From positions 1 through 64,000 of the forward strand of contig RDYL01000002.1 of NCBI GenBank assembly GCA_004293165.1: a stretch of 64,000 bases of DNA. The letters run 5' to 3'. The translations under genes were made by a program, and so were the position numbers. Positions 1 through 8,574 of this stretch are shown here, piece after piece. Under the pieces are notes generated by a model. That model was not told the origin of the DNA, searched no databases, and was given only the letters and a program-made list of their open reading frames with translations. Source of the stretch: Flavobacteriia bacterium (GTDB taxonomy: Bacteria > Bacteroidota > Bacteroidia > Flavobacteriales > Flavobacteriaceae). Position 1 is the first letter of the stretch. Each line of letters starts with the position of its first letter.

Positions 1-2
1 TC

Positions 3-49
3 CTTTTATAAACCTGACAGGTTTTGAAAACCTGTCAGGTTTATAAAAG
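3..49. repeat. Perfect 47-bp palindrome
   Basis: Two 23-nt arms (3-25 and 27-49) are exact inverted copies around a single G. The core AACCTGACAGGTT is itself almost palindromic. It lies 58 bp beyond the stop of the minus-strand permease, so it may end that transcript, but no long T-run follows. A shorter AACCTG-A-TAGGTT-like copy occurs near 50230. Confidence 0.85.
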
Positions 50-107
50 ATATAGTGGACAGCGGGACCAAAAGTTTTTATGGAATTAAAACGTGTGCTC
101 CAAAATA

Positions 108-1340
108 TTAATCGAAACGTATTGCTTTTACTGGTGAAATTTTGGTGATTATGTATGATGGAATCAATAACACCAACAAACAAACAATTATGGTTCCGAT
201 ATTTAATAATGCGATGTGAAGCAAATTGATACATACTGGCGCTTCGTTTACGTAATAGTTTTCTGGATTAAGTTGGATTACTCCGAAGAATTTTTGAATT
301 AACAACAAAGAAATAGCAATTAAATTTCCCCAAAACAATCCGCGGGCGATTAAATAAAATGCATTGTAAAGAAATATTTTTCGAACATTCCAATTATTCG
401 CTCCCATGGCTTTTAGAATTCCAATCATTTGGGTGCGTTCTAAAATTAGGACTAATAATGCTACTGCCATGTTGATGGTTGCAACGACAATCATTACGAT
501 TAGAATAACTAGAATATTGAAATCGAACAATTTTAGCCATTCAAAAATACTGTAATATTTCTCTTCGATGGTAATACTATTATAAGTAGGCGGAATTTCT
601 TTGTAGACTTGCTCCCCTTTTTCTTTTATTTTTGAGAAATCGTCGACAAAAACTTCGAAGGCACCGACTTCTGTTGGTTGCCATTTATTAATGAGTTGCA
701 CATGACGAATATCTCCTAAAATAAAAGTTTTATCAAACTCTTCAAAACCTGAATTAAAAATTCCGGTGATTAGGAAATTCCTTTTATTCGGAAGTTTTCC
801 GTTTTCTTTCATGAAAAAGGTTAAAAACTTATCACCTACTTTTAATTGTAATCTTTTGGCTAAGTATTCCGAAATCAAAACTTCGGTATTTAATTCGGAT
901 TTTAGATTTGGGATTTTACCATCTACTAAATATTCTTCTAAATTGGTGAAATTATAATCTTTTCCAACACCTTTATATATGATTCCTTCGAAAGCTTTTT
1001 CTGTGCGAATGATTCCGGCTTTACTTGCCACGGCTTGAACATGACTGATGCCTTCTACATTTTTGAATTTGGGATAAAAACTTTGATTGATAGAAATCGG
1101 TTCAGTAGTGACTTGCGATTGGTTATCGTCGAAATTAGAAATAATAATGTGTCCGTTGAAAGCGGAAACTTTTTCACGAATTTTATCTTGAAGTCCAACA
1201 CCTGTAGCCACCGCCATAATCATCATAATAATTCCGATGGCAATTGCCGTAATCGCAATTTTTATAATTGGCGAAGAAATACTACTTTTATAACTTTTAG
1301 CAGCAATTAGTCTTTTGGCTATGAAATATTCTAAATTCAA
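108..1340 (-). CDS. ABC transporter permease, LolC/LolE (FtsX/MacB) type
   Basis: The protein has an N-terminal membrane segment, a MacB-like periplasmic domain of about 230 residues and three C-terminal membrane segments with the FtsX-type stretch ERTQMIGILKAMGA. This is the layout of the permeases that release lipoproteins from the inner membrane (LolC/E) or of MacB-type exporters. I place the start at the TTG at 1340 (410 aa): the ATG at 1388 lies upstream of a clear -7 promoter box at 1371-1362, so it cannot be in the message from that promoter, and family members begin close to NLEYFIAKR. No ATPase gene is adjacent. It is transcribed divergently from the NamZ gene. The exact substrate is unknown. 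Confidence 0.85.
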   Translation of the reverse strand: MNLEYFIAKRLIAAKSYKSSISSPIIKIAITAIAIGIIMMIMAVATGVGLQDKIREKVSAFNGHIIISNFDDNQSQVTTEPISINQSFYPKFKNVEGISHVQAVASKAGIIRTEKAFEGIIYKGVGKDYNFTNLEEYLVDGKIPNLKSELNTEVLISEYLAKRLQLKVGDKFLTFFMKENGKLPNKRNFLITGIFNSGFEEFDKTFILGDIRHVQLINKWQPTEVGAFEVFVDDFSKIKEKGEQVYKEIPPTYNSITIEEKYYSIFEWLKLFDFNILVILIVMIVVATINMAVALLVLILERTQMIGILKAMGANNWNVRKIFLYNAFYLIARGLFWGNLIAISLLLIQKFFGVIQLNPENYYVNEAPVCINLLHIALLNIGTIIVCLLVLLIPSYIITKISPVKAIRFD

Positions 1341-1361
1341 GATTTTAAAAATTATAATTAA

Positions 1362-1371
1362 GGCAAATATA
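1362..1371 (-). promoter_or_regulatory. -7 promoter box of the permease gene
   Basis: TATATTTGCC on the minus strand matches the Bacteroidota -7 box TAnnTTTG. It lies 21 nt upstream of the TTG start at 1340 and downstream of the ATG at 1388, which decides the start choice. Confidence 0.6.
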
Positions 1372-1385
1372 CATAAAGTTTTTGC

Positions 1386-1415
1386 CACAGATTACACAGA
1401 TTTACACAGATTAAG
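1386..1415. repeat. Dispersed CACAGATT repeat
   Basis: GCCACAGATTACACAGATT followed by TACACAGATT is a short direct repeat of ACAGATT. Related sequences lie near 25486, 37098-37165 and 47760-47880, all intergenic. It fills the space between the permease and NamZ genes. Confidence 0.6.
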
Positions 1416-1422
1416 AATAGTT

Positions 1423-2655
1423 ATGAAATACAATATATACCGAATTACAACATTAATTGGCTTACTAATACTTTATGTTTCGTGTGGAAGTAGTAAAAAA
1501 GCTATTCCGCAAATAAAACCGAGCAATGATAATGTGACTTTGACTTCCACTTCAACAGATTTCGCTTTTAAAACAGGTGCCGAAAACTTTGAAAGTTATT
1601 TGCCGTTATTGAAGGACAAAAGCGTTGGAATAGTTACGAATCAAACGGGAATTCTTTCTAAAGAAAAGCATTTGGTTGATTTTTTAATCGAACAAAACAT
1701 CAATCTTCAGAAAATTTATGCTCCTGAACACGGTTTTAGAGGAACAGCTGATGCTGGGGAATTAATCGTAGACGGAAAAGATACCAAAACAAATTTGCCG
1801 ATTATTTCCCTTTACGGAAACAACAAAAAGCCAAAACCAGAGCAATTAGAAGGAATTGATATCTTGGTTTTTGATTTGCAGGATGTTGGTGCGCGATTTT
1901 ACACTTATATATCTTCGCTGCATTATGTGATGGAAGCTTGTGCTGAAAACAATATTCCACTTTTGGTTTTAGACCGACCGAATCCCAACGGAACTATTAT
2001 TGATGGTCCGATTTTAGAAAAGGAACACAAGAGTTTTGTTGGGATGCATGAAATTCCGGTTTTGCATGGGATGACGATTGGTGAATATGCCAAAATGATT
2101 AATGGCGAAAGATGGTTAAAAGACACTATTCAATGCGATTTGAAAGTAGCGCCATGTTTGAACTATTCGCATGACATGAAATATAGTTTACCTGTAAAGC
2201 CTTCGCCAAACTTACCCAACGATCAATCGATTAATTTATATGCTAGTTTGTGCTTTTTTGAAGGCGTGAATGTAAGTTTAGGCCGTGGAACGGAAAAACA
2301 ATTCCAAATTTATGGTTCGCCTTTTTTACCTGAAAGTGAATTTGATTTTAGTTTTACTCCGCAGCCAAATTTTGGCGCAAAAGACCCAGTTCATAATGGA
2401 AAGTTATGTTTTGGTGAAGATTTAACCGAAATTAGAAAAGTACACCGATTGGAATTAAAATGGTTATTAAAAGCTTACGAAAACACAGCCGACAAAACCA
2501 TTTTCTTCAACGATTTCTTTACCAAATTATCCGGAACAAAAAAACTCCGCGAACAAATTGAAGCCGGAATGACCGAAAAAGAAATTAGAAAAACTTGGCA
2601 AGAAGGTTTGGAACAGTTTAAGGAAGTTAGAAAGAAGTATTTGATTTATGAATAA
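1423..2655 (+). CDS. namZ: NamZ-like exo-beta-N-acetylmuramidase (DUF1343), lipoprotein
   Basis: DUF1343 proteins such as Bacillus NamZ remove terminal N-acetylmuramic acid from peptidoglycan fragments. The sequence has the family signatures SVGIVTNQTGI, YAPEHGFRG with the likely catalytic Glu, FDLQDVGARFYTY, DRPNPNG and GMHEIPVLHGMT. The start is set at ATG 1423 (410 aa) because it gives an N-terminal hydrophobic stretch ending in a lipobox-like LYVSCGS; the longer in-frame extension from 1315 reads through a noncoding repeat. The lipoprotein signal suggests anchoring in the outer membrane or periplasm and a role in cell-wall recycling. Confidence 0.88.
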   Translation: MKYNIYRITTLIGLLILYVSCGSSKKAIPQIKPSNDNVTLTSTSTDFAFKTGAENFESYLPLLKDKSVGIVTNQTGILSKEKHLVDFLIEQNINLQKIYAPEHGFRGTADAGELIVDGKDTKTNLPIISLYGNNKKPKPEQLEGIDILVFDLQDVGARFYTYISSLHYVMEACAENNIPLLVLDRPNPNGTIIDGPILEKEHKSFVGMHEIPVLHGMTIGEYAKMINGERWLKDTIQCDLKVAPCLNYSHDMKYSLPVKPSPNLPNDQSINLYASLCFFEGVNVSLGRGTEKQFQIYGSPFLPESEFDFSFTPQPNFGAKDPVHNGKLCFGEDLTEIRKVHRLELKWLLKAYENTADKTIFFNDFFTKLSGTKKLREQIEAGMTEKEIRKTWQEGLEQFKEVRKKYLIYE

Positions 2656-2679
2656 CTACTTTAAACAATTAAGCGAAAA

Positions 2680-3339
2680 ATGAGTTCTGAAAAAACAATA
2701 ATACTTGAAACAAAAACCATATTTGATTCAATGAAAAAAATGCAAGCTAGCATAGATGCTTTTTTTAATATATCCAGATTATCACTTGAGGAAAATATAA
2801 ACCTTTTATCTAATTATGGTTGGTATATCTCTGGCGAAACAAAAATGAGAGACATTTCTCAATTTTGTCAATTAATTAAATCTGAAAAAATTGAAGAAGC
2901 GGAAAAATTGATGATAAACTTTTACAGAAAAAACAAAAGTAAACTAGTAAAGCAAATAATTAAAAAACATCCTGAAAGAGAAACAATCCTTAATGAAGCT
3001 TTGAAAGCTCATTCAAAGAAAATGTTTAATTCATCAACAATTTTGTTTTTATCGCAGGCAGACGGAATATCTAAAGCGAAAATTTTTAGAGGTGCAAAAG
3101 TATTCAAAAATAATATTGACATGAAAGACAATCATTCAATAATAAATTTAATTGGAAAAGAAACGGCTTTAAATGTTGACACAAGAAAAGAAGATAATTC
3201 AAATTATTTCACAAACTTAAATCGTCATGGTGTAATGCATGGGTTAGAGGTAAATTACGGAACAGAAGTTAATAGTTTAAGAGCTCTTTCTTTTTTATGT
3301 TTTATAACAGATTTTTATAATCGATACAAAAAGGATTAG
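2680..3339 (+). CDS. Unknown protein with a C-terminal HEPN-like RX4H motif
   Basis: I do not recognise a named family. The 219-residue protein is lysine-rich, has no signal peptide or membrane segment, and is largely helical by composition. Near its C-terminus (about residues 185-192) is NRHGVMHG. This contains R-x4-H, the catalytic signature of HEPN ribonucleases, followed by a hydrophobic helix (NSLRALSFLCFI). An Arg-His pair next to His-Gly near the C-terminus is seen in many uncharacterised bacterial proteins with suspected HEPN folds. It follows namZ by 24 nt on the same strand and has no obvious antitoxin partner. RNase activity is inference only. Confidence 0.6.
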   Translation: MSSEKTIILETKTIFDSMKKMQASIDAFFNISRLSLEENINLLSNYGWYISGETKMRDISQFCQLIKSEKIEEAEKLMINFYRKNKSKLVKQIIKKHPERETILNEALKAHSKKMFNSSTILFLSQADGISKAKIFRGAKVFKNNIDMKDNHSIINLIGKETALNVDTRKEDNSNYFTNLNRHGVMHGLEVNYGTEVNSLRALSFLCFITDFYNRYKKD

Positions 3340-3385
3340 AAAAATCATCAATGTTCTAACCTTGAAATCTAAATATTGAAAACTT

Positions 3386-3883
3386 CTACAAAGGCAACTT
3401 CTCCTTCATTTTCTCCACAATATTATAAGCCGCAGGACAAATTGCTACATTTAGTAACGTTAAATCGGTGATTTGATTGAATTTCTTTCTGTCGGTATGT
3501 GGGAATTCTCGGCAGGCTTTTGGGCGGACATCGTAGATGAAACATTTGTTATCGCTGTCTAAAAACGTACACGGAACACTTTTTAGCACATAATCTTTAT
3601 CTTCATCAATGCGAAGATATTGGTCGATAAACTGCTGTGGTTTTTGACGTAAACTTTTGGAAATTCGTTCAATATCAGCCGAAGTAAATAAAGGCCCAGT
3701 TGTTTTGCAACAATTGGCACACTCTAAACAATCCGTTTTTTTGAATTCGGCATCATGTAAATCTTGCATTACATAATCCAAATTCTTAGGTGTTTTCTTT
3801 TTTAGCCTGTCAAAATACTTTTTGGTTTCGATATGTGTATCTTTGGCAAGTTTTCCGAGTTCGTTTAAATTTGGCTTTAGCAT
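3386..3883 (-). CDS. YkgJ-family cysteine-cluster protein
   Basis: The 165-residue protein has the YkgJ (CxxCxxCC) pattern CLECANCC at about residues 57-64, followed by CTFLDSDNKCFIYDVRPKAC. These cysteines are thought to bind zinc or an iron-sulfur cluster. The function of the family is unknown; many members are annotated as Fe-S oxidoreductases. No signal peptide is seen, so it is cytoplasmic. It converges on the HEPN-like gene and is divergent from the methyltransferase at 4005. Confidence 0.85.
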   Translation of the reverse strand: MLKPNLNELGKLAKDTHIETKKYFDRLKKKTPKNLDYVMQDLHDAEFKKTDCLECANCCKTTGPLFTSADIERISKSLRQKPQQFIDQYLRIDEDKDYVLKSVPCTFLDSDNKCFIYDVRPKACREFPHTDRKKFNQITDLTLLNVAICPAAYNIVEKMKEKLPL

Positions 3884-3893
3884 GAGTTAATTT

Positions 3894-3989
3894 GTTTCAG
3901 GTTTCAAGTTAAGTCACTTTATGTTTTTTTATATACCGAAAACCGACTGAAGGCAAAGTTAACAACTTGAAACTAAATAAACCTGAAAC
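3894..3989. repeat. Inverted pair of heptamer-like repeats
   Basis: GTTTCAG-GTTTCAA-GTT at 3894-3910 is mirrored by AACTTGAAAC (3964-3973) and ACCTGAAAC (3981-3989). The right arm carries a few extra bases. It fills the divergent spacer between the YkgJ and methyltransferase genes and is a weak member of the heptamer-array class. Confidence 0.5.
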
Positions 3990-4004
3990 TTTAAACAAAA
4001 AAAA

Positions 4005-4709
4005 ATGAAAGACCTTTTCGGAAAAGCCATTTTAGACTACCAAACGAATAATTCTCCCGAAGATTTAATCACCGAAACTTCTATTTCGGAAGCAGATGAA
4101 ATGAGCGTTGCCTATTTGTTTCGTGATTTTAAAGAGATGCCAAAACTGGAACAAAAAGCGTTGCAATTAGCCAAAGGAAAAGTGTTAGATGTTGGTTGCG
4201 GTGCAGGAAGTCATACTTTGTATTTGCAAGAAAAAGGTTTTGATGTAACAGCTATTGATATTTCTGAAAATGCGATTAAAGCCTGTGAATTGAGAGGTTT
4301 AAAAAAATGTAAAGTTTCGGATGTTTTGGATTTAGATACTTTGGAAAAATTCGACACCATTTTACTTTTAATGAATGGAACTGGAATTTTCGGAAAAATG
4401 AATCATATCCCAACCTTTTTACAAAAATTGAAATCGCTTCTAAACAAAGGCGGGCAAATTTTAATTGATAGTTCGGACTTAATTTACATGTACGACCAAG
4501 ACGAAGATGGCGCTTTCGAAGTACCTGCAAATGGTTATTATGGTGAATTGACCTTCACTATTCAATATAAAAGAGAAACGGAAGATACTTTTGATTGGTT
4601 ATATTTGGATTACAACACCCTACAAAACGCAGCAATTGCCAATGGTTTAGAATGCGAACTTATTTTAGAAGGCGAGCATTTTGATTACTTGGCGAAGCTT
4701 TCTTTTTAA
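4005..4709 (+). CDS. Class I SAM-dependent methyltransferase
   Basis: Motif I (VLDVGCGAGSHTLYL, about residues 62-76) and motif II (FDVTAIDISENAI) mark a Rossmann-fold methyltransferase of the Methyltransf_11/25 type. DTILLLMNGTGIFG follows as the post-II strand. Length is 234 aa. The substrate cannot be told from sequence. It is a single gene whose 3' end converges on queE across an inverted repeat. Confidence 0.85.
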   Translation: MKDLFGKAILDYQTNNSPEDLITETSISEADEMSVAYLFRDFKEMPKLEQKALQLAKGKVLDVGCGAGSHTLYLQEKGFDVTAIDISENAIKACELRGLKKCKVSDVLDLDTLEKFDTILLLMNGTGIFGKMNHIPTFLQKLKSLLNKGGQILIDSSDLIYMYDQDEDGAFEVPANGYYGELTFTIQYKRETEDTFDWLYLDYNTLQNAAIANGLECELILEGEHFDYLAKLSF

Positions 4710-4728
4710 TTTCAAAAACAAATACAAC

Positions 4729-4785
4729 TTCAAAAATCAATTACAATAACCTAAATTTAAATTATTCATCAACTTGATTTTTGAA
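4729..4785. terminator. Inverted repeat between convergent genes
   Basis: TTCAAAAATCAA (4729-4740) and TTGATTTTTGAA (4774-4785) are exact 12-nt inverted copies with a 33-nt loop. They lie between the methyltransferase and queE stops, a position that fits transcription termination from both sides. Confidence 0.45.
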
Positions 4786-4809
4786 ATTGCATTTTGAGAT
4801 TGATTTTTC

Positions 4810-5442
4810 CTAAGGAATATTCAAATATTTATGCGTTTGCAACGAAACTCTCCATTTCGGATTATTCATTACATAATCAACAATTAAAGGCGTCATTTCT
4901 TCTTTTTTGCTCCATTCAGGTTGTAAAAATAAAATGGCATTTGGATTTACTTTTGCTGCTTGTTCTTCCGCAAAAATGAAATCGTGTTTGTTGTAGATGA
5001 TTACTTTTAATTCGTTTGCAATATCATACGCACTTTGAACAGGTAATTTGTTTTTCTTTGGCGACAAACAAAACCAATCCCATGTTCCCGAAACTTCGTA
5101 AGCTCCAGAAGTTTCAATATGTACTTTTAAATTTTGAGCTTTTAGTTTAGAAGTCAACAACGTCATATCCCAAGTCAGAGGTTCGCCTCCAGTAACTACA
5201 ACGGTGTCGGCATATTTTTTAGCATTGGCAACGATAATATCGGTATTCGTTGGAGGATGCAATTCAGCATTCCAACTTTCTTTTACATCGCACCAATGGC
5301 AACCTACATCGCAACCGCCAATTCGAATAAAATAAGCAGCTGTTCCTGTGTGATAACCTTCGCCTTGAATGGTGTAAAACTCCTCCATTAAAGGCAACAT
5401 TTCGCCTTTTTCAACCGCTAATTGTACTTCTTTCTGTAACAT
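4810..5442 (-). CDS. queE: 7-carboxy-7-deazaguanine synthase QueE
   Basis: QueE is the radical-SAM enzyme that turns carboxytetrahydropterin into 7-carboxy-7-deazaguanine in queuosine (preQ0) synthesis. The protein has EEFYTIQGEGYHTGTAAYFIR and the radical-SAM cluster CDVGCHWC (CX3CX2C), then the SAM-binding VVTGGEPLTW. I use ATG 5442 (210 aa): a -7 promoter box at 5469-5461 lies between this and the upstream ATG at 5538, whose extra residues look like translated leader. queA, a later step of the same pathway, lies at 14110-15159. Confidence 0.92.
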   Translation of the reverse strand: MLQKEVQLAVEKGEMLPLMEEFYTIQGEGYHTGTAAYFIRIGGCDVGCHWCDVKESWNAELHPPTNTDIIVANAKKYADTVVVTGGEPLTWDMTLLTSKLKAQNLKVHIETSGAYEVSGTWDWFCLSPKKNKLPVQSAYDIANELKVIIYNKHDFIFAEEQAAKVNPNAILFLQPEWSKKEEMTPLIVDYVMNNPKWRVSLQTHKYLNIP

Positions 5443-5460
5443 TTCAAATAAAAATAGTGG

Positions 5461-5469
5461 GCAAAGATA
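5461..5469 (-). promoter_or_regulatory. -7 promoter box of queE
   Basis: TATCTTTGC on the minus strand, 18 nt before the chosen queE start, matches TAnnTTTG. Confidence 0.6.
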
Positions 5470-5542
5470 CAACTTGGAAGTTAGAATTTTGAAATAAGAA
5501 GTTATAAAATCACATAACTTGATTTTTATAGAAAACATTTTA

Positions 5543-5550
5543 TATTTTTG
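5543..5550 (+). promoter_or_regulatory. -7 promoter box of the DUF486 gene
   Basis: TATTTTTG matches the TAnnTTTG box and ends 11 nt before the ATG at 5562, so the leader would be very short. Confidence 0.55.
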
Positions 5551-5561
5551 AATAAAAAATA

Positions 5562-5930
5562 ATGAAAGGATTCATCACGATAGGATTACTTATTCTTTCC
5601 AATGTTTTCATGACATTGGCCTGGTATGGACATTTAAAATTTAAGGAATTAAAATGGTTTGAAAATACAGGATTAATTACTATTGTTTTAATCAGTTGGG
5701 GATTGGCATTGTTTGAGTATTTCTTTCAAGTTCCTGCGAATAAAATTGGTTATGAAGGTAACGGCGGGCCATTTTCTCTGATGCAATTAAAAGTGATTCA
5801 GGAAGTTATTACCTTAGTGATTTTTGTAATTTTCTCAATGGTTTTCTTTAAGAACGAAACTTTCAAATGGAATCACGCGGTTGGTTTTTGTTTTTTAGTA
5901 TTGGCGGTTTATTTTATATTTAAGAAGTAA
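5562..5930 (+). CDS. DMT-family small membrane protein (DUF486)
   Basis: The 122-residue protein has four predicted membrane helices, at about residues 3-22, 37-55, 73-95 and 103-120. It carries the DUF486 features LSNVFMTLAWYGHLK and FEYFFQVPANKIGY. DUF486 is a compact relative of the drug/metabolite transporter superfamily; no substrate is known. It is followed after 4 nt by the cupin gene on the same strand. Confidence 0.85.
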   Translation: MKGFITIGLLILSNVFMTLAWYGHLKFKELKWFENTGLITIVLISWGLALFEYFFQVPANKIGYEGNGGPFSLMQLKVIQEVITLVIFVIFSMVFFKNETFKWNHAVGFCFLVLAVYFIFKK

Positions 5931-5934
5931 CAAA

Positions 5935-6297
5935 ATGAAAAAATATTTTATTCAAAAAGCACCATTTGTAGTTCCAACAACTGATGGCAAATTGATTGAA
6001 GAACACCACGGATTGGCCACTACAAACAATTCAGAAATCTCAATTGCACATATGATAGCACCACCAGGATGGAGCGAACCATTTCAAACACCTGAATTTG
6101 AGGAATACACGTATATCATCAAAGGTAAAAAGCAATTCATTATTGAAGATGAAACAGTAGTTTTAGAAGCAGGTCAATCTATTAAAATTGAGAAAAATAC
6201 TTGTGTTCAATATTCAAATCCGTTTCATGAACCGTGTGAATACATTGCTATTTGCACGCCGGCTTTTAGTATGGATTTAGCGAATAGAGAAGAATAA
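5935..6297 (+). CDS. Cupin-domain protein
   Basis: A single cupin barrel of 120 aa shows the two conserved motifs in reduced form: EFEEYTYIIKGKKQFIIEDE (motif 1, about residues 60-79) and the later NPFHEPCEYIAIC. Only a few of the usual metal-binding His residues are present, so enzymatic activity is doubtful and a sugar- or small-ligand-binding role is as likely. It probably forms an operon with the DUF486 gene (4-nt gap). Confidence 0.8.
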   Translation: MKKYFIQKAPFVVPTTDGKLIEEHHGLATTNNSEISIAHMIAPPGWSEPFQTPEFEEYTYIIKGKKQFIIEDETVVLEAGQSIKIEKNTCVQYSNPFHEPCEYIAICTPAFSMDLANREE

Positions 6298-6303
6298 CAT
6301 TAG

Positions 6304-7644
6304 TTATTTCAATAACTCCAAAATTCTATTTTCAACTTTTTCTGAATTCCAATTTTCTTGAATATTCTCAATTTTCAAAACCTCTTGCATAATTTCATTT
6401 TGAAAATCCCCAATAGCAAGCGCTTCTGAATAAGGTTGCAAACTGAAAGTTACTCTACTATATAACGGCATCCATTTTTCAGGATGTTTATCAGAGAACC
6501 ATTTTTCTATTTTCTTTTGTAATAAAAAGTTGGTATCGGCAGTTTTAGCACTCATTTCTTCAAAATTTCTTCTCGAAAGTTCGGCAATGGCATCCGCGTT
6601 TGGCTTTCTTGAAATTTCATATTCTTTGAAAATTCGATCCCAATCGTCTCCATATTTTTGCATTAATTCATTCAGAATCGTAATATCTTCAAACCCTGCA
6701 TTCATTCCGTGTCCATAAAAAGGCACAATAGCATGTGCAGAATCGCCAATTAAAGCAATTTTATCGTTAAATGTCCAAGGAAAACATTTCATAATCGCCA
6801 AATAACTGTTCGGATTTCTGAAAAAATCACGCACTAAGTCTGGAATTACATCTTTTGTGTCTGGAAAATAAGTTGCAAAAAATGAAACCAATTTTTCTTC
6901 ATTGGTCAACGATTCAAACGAATTTTCTCCTTCAATTGGCATAAATAAAGTACAAGTAAACGAGTTGTCTAAATTAGCCAATCCCATTAACATGAAATTG
7001 CCTCTTGGCCAAATGTGTAATGAATGAATATCAATTTTTGGAGAACCATCCGCATTAGATGGAATATGTAATTCTTTATAACCAATTTTCATGAACTCTT
7101 GCGAATAATCAAACATGGATTGACGTTGCATTCGATGTCTAATTCTTGAAAAAGCACCATCTGCTCCAAAAACTTTATCGTATTTTAATTCCGTCCAATC
7201 ACCTTGTTCCGTTTCGCCTTCCCACAAAGTTGCGGTGGCTAATGTTACATCCCAAATTTTACGTTCAAAGAAAAACTCGACACCTTCTGCTTCGGCTAAA
7301 TCAACCATTTTTCGATTTAAAACGCCTCTCGATAATGAAAAAATAGCTTCTCCTTCTTTTCCGTAATTTTGATAATTCAATTTTCCATCTTGTAAATGAA
7401 TGGCTCTTTTATCAACTGGAATACCAATTTGTCTAATTTCTTCATCTAGTCCGACATCTTCCAATGCTTTCCACCCACGATTTGACATTACCAAATTAAT
7501 GGAACGTCCTGAAAATTCAACTGTTCTAATATCAGGACTTCTATCGTAAACATGAACAAAGTGTCCGGCTCTTTTTAAATAGATTGCTAATAAAGTTCCT
7601 ACTAATCCAGAACCTACAACAGCAATTTTCTGTGGCGTTTGCAT
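6304..7644 (-). CDS. kmo: Kynurenine 3-monooxygenase
   Basis: This FAD enzyme hydroxylates kynurenine to 3-hydroxykynurenine in tryptophan breakdown. It has the N-terminal dinucleotide motif VVGSGLVGTLLAIYL (residues 9-23), the group A monooxygenase FGADGAFSRIR, and ALIGDSAHAIVPFYGHGMN for FAD binding. The 446-residue length is normal for the family. Kynureninase lies at 12692-13972 on the same strand, but the upstream dioxygenase and formamidase genes are not in the window. Confidence 0.93.
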   Translation of the reverse strand: MQTPQKIAVVGSGLVGTLLAIYLKRAGHFVHVYDRSPDIRTVEFSGRSINLVMSNRGWKALEDVGLDEEIRQIGIPVDKRAIHLQDGKLNYQNYGKEGEAIFSLSRGVLNRKMVDLAEAEGVEFFFERKIWDVTLATATLWEGETEQGDWTELKYDKVFGADGAFSRIRHRMQRQSMFDYSQEFMKIGYKELHIPSNADGSPKIDIHSLHIWPRGNFMLMGLANLDNSFTCTLFMPIEGENSFESLTNEEKLVSFFATYFPDTKDVIPDLVRDFFRNPNSYLAIMKCFPWTFNDKIALIGDSAHAIVPFYGHGMNAGFEDITILNELMQKYGDDWDRIFKEYEISRKPNADAIAELSRRNFEEMSAKTADTNFLLQKKIEKWFSDKHPEKWMPLYSRVTFSLQPYSEALAIGDFQNEIMQEVLKIENIQENWNSEKVENRILELLK

Positions 7645-7668
7645 GAAGATATTGTAAAAATTTGGACT

Positions 7669-7677
7669 GCAAAAATA
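7669..7677 (-). promoter_or_regulatory. -7 promoter box of kmo
   Basis: TATTTTTGC on the minus strand lies 24 nt upstream of the kmo ATG and matches TAnnTTTG. Confidence 0.55.
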
Positions 7678-7753
7678 CGGAATAATAAAATTTAATAGCT
7701 GACATTTATCAGATTTTTCATTTGGAAACTATTTTTTGTTTAATTTTTTTATT

Positions 7754-7779
7754 TATATGTTAAACAAAATGTATCTTTG
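7754..7779 (+). promoter_or_regulatory. Promoter of the photolyase operon, with candidate operator
   Basis: TATCTTTG at 7772-7779 is the -7 box of the flavin reductase-photolyase operon, 13 nt before the ATG. No TTTG -33 box sits at the expected distance. Instead the spacer holds TATGTTAAACAAAATG, containing the near-palindrome TGTTAAACA. A binding site in the spacer of a weak promoter is how MerR-type activators work, so this is a possible operator for a light- or flavin-sensing regulator. That role is inference. Confidence 0.4.
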
Positions 7780-7792
7780 AATAAAAATTACA

Positions 7793-8428
7793 ATGAAAAA
7801 GTTTACTAAGGACGAATTATATTACATGTCAAAAGTACCGAGACTAAACTTGGTTAATTGTGTTACTGGTTATAAATCTGCTAACTTAATCGGAACGATT
7901 TCATCTGGAGGTATTTTGAACGTAGCGATATTTAGTAGTGTAACTCATTTAGGAAGCGAACCGCCATTAATAGGATTTATTTTAAGACCTACAACGGTTC
8001 CAAGAGATACATATGAAAACATAAAAAAAACAGGCTATTTTACTGTAAACCACATTACAGAAGAAATGATTGCCGATGCACATCATACTTCTTCAAGCTA
8101 CGAAGAACATATTTCTGAATTTGATAAAACTAATTTAGAACCTGAGTTTATTGACAATCACAAAGCACCATTTATAAAAGGAAGTCCAGTACAATTACTT
8201 TGTAAATACGTGAATGAATACAAAATTGAAGAAAATGATTGTATCCATATTATTGCTTCTATTGAAACCATTTATGCTGATGAAAAACTGTTTCATGATG
8301 ATAATTGGATGCAGTTAGATAGAGGAAATGTAGTAGCAATTAATGGTTTGGATGGCTATTGTGTTCCAAAATTATCAGACAGGTTTCATTATGCACGACC
8401 AGATAAACCTTCAACTTCGATGCTATAA
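7793..8428 (+). CDS. Flavin reductase-like flavoprotein
   Basis: The 211-residue protein has the flavin-reductase domain fold: the N-terminal segment [31 protein letters not shown] (read in parts) resembles the FMN-binding region of the DIM6/NTAB and flavin-reductase families. The C-terminal [10 protein letters not shown] is family-typical. Its stop overlaps the start of the DUF2256 gene (TAATG), so the two are translationally coupled. Position at the head of a photolyase operon suggests it supplies or handles reduced flavin for the photolyases, but no substrate is shown. Confidence 0.82.
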   Translation: MKKFTKDELYYMSKVPRLNLVNCVTGYKSANLIGTISSGGILNVAIFSSVTHLGSEPPLIGFILRPTTVPRDTYENIKKTGYFTVNHITEEMIADAHHTSSSYEEHISEFDKTNLEPEFIDNHKAPFIKGSPVQLLCKYVNEYKIEENDCIHIIASIETIYADEKLFHDDNWMQLDRGNVVAINGLDGYCVPKLSDRFHYARPDKPSTSML

Positions 8429-8574
8429 TGGCTCATAAAAAAGTAAATCTTCCGGAAAAAATATGTAAAACTTGCCAACTTCCATTTTCGTGGCGCAAGA
8501 AATGGGAGAAAAATTGGAATGAAGTAATGTATTGTAGTGATAAATGCAGAATGAATAAAAAACAAATAGCATGA
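8428..8574 (+). CDS. DUF2256 zinc-binding mini-protein
   Basis: The 48-residue ORF begins [20 protein letters not shown] and ends in the Cys pair-containing YCSDKC. It has CxxC at residues 13-16 and CxxxC at 36-40, with Trp-rich spacing (WRKKWEKNW) between: the complete DUF2256 pattern. The start overlaps the flavin reductase stop (TAATG) and the stop overlaps the CRY-DASH start (ATGA), so translation of all three genes is coupled. DUF2256 genes are known neighbours of photolyase genes; the biochemical function is not established. A zinc-ribbon role in assembly or DNA binding is a guess. Confidence 0.88.
   Translation: MAHKKVNLPEKICKTCQLPFSWRKKWEKNWNEVMYCSDKCRMNKKQIA

Noticed and set aside
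1035..1310. 91-codon plus-strand ORF opposite the permease
   Set aside because: Antisense shadow with His/Asn-rich composition.
108..1388. ATG 1388 as permease start
   Set aside because: A -7 promoter box lies downstream of it and the extra residues are translated leader.
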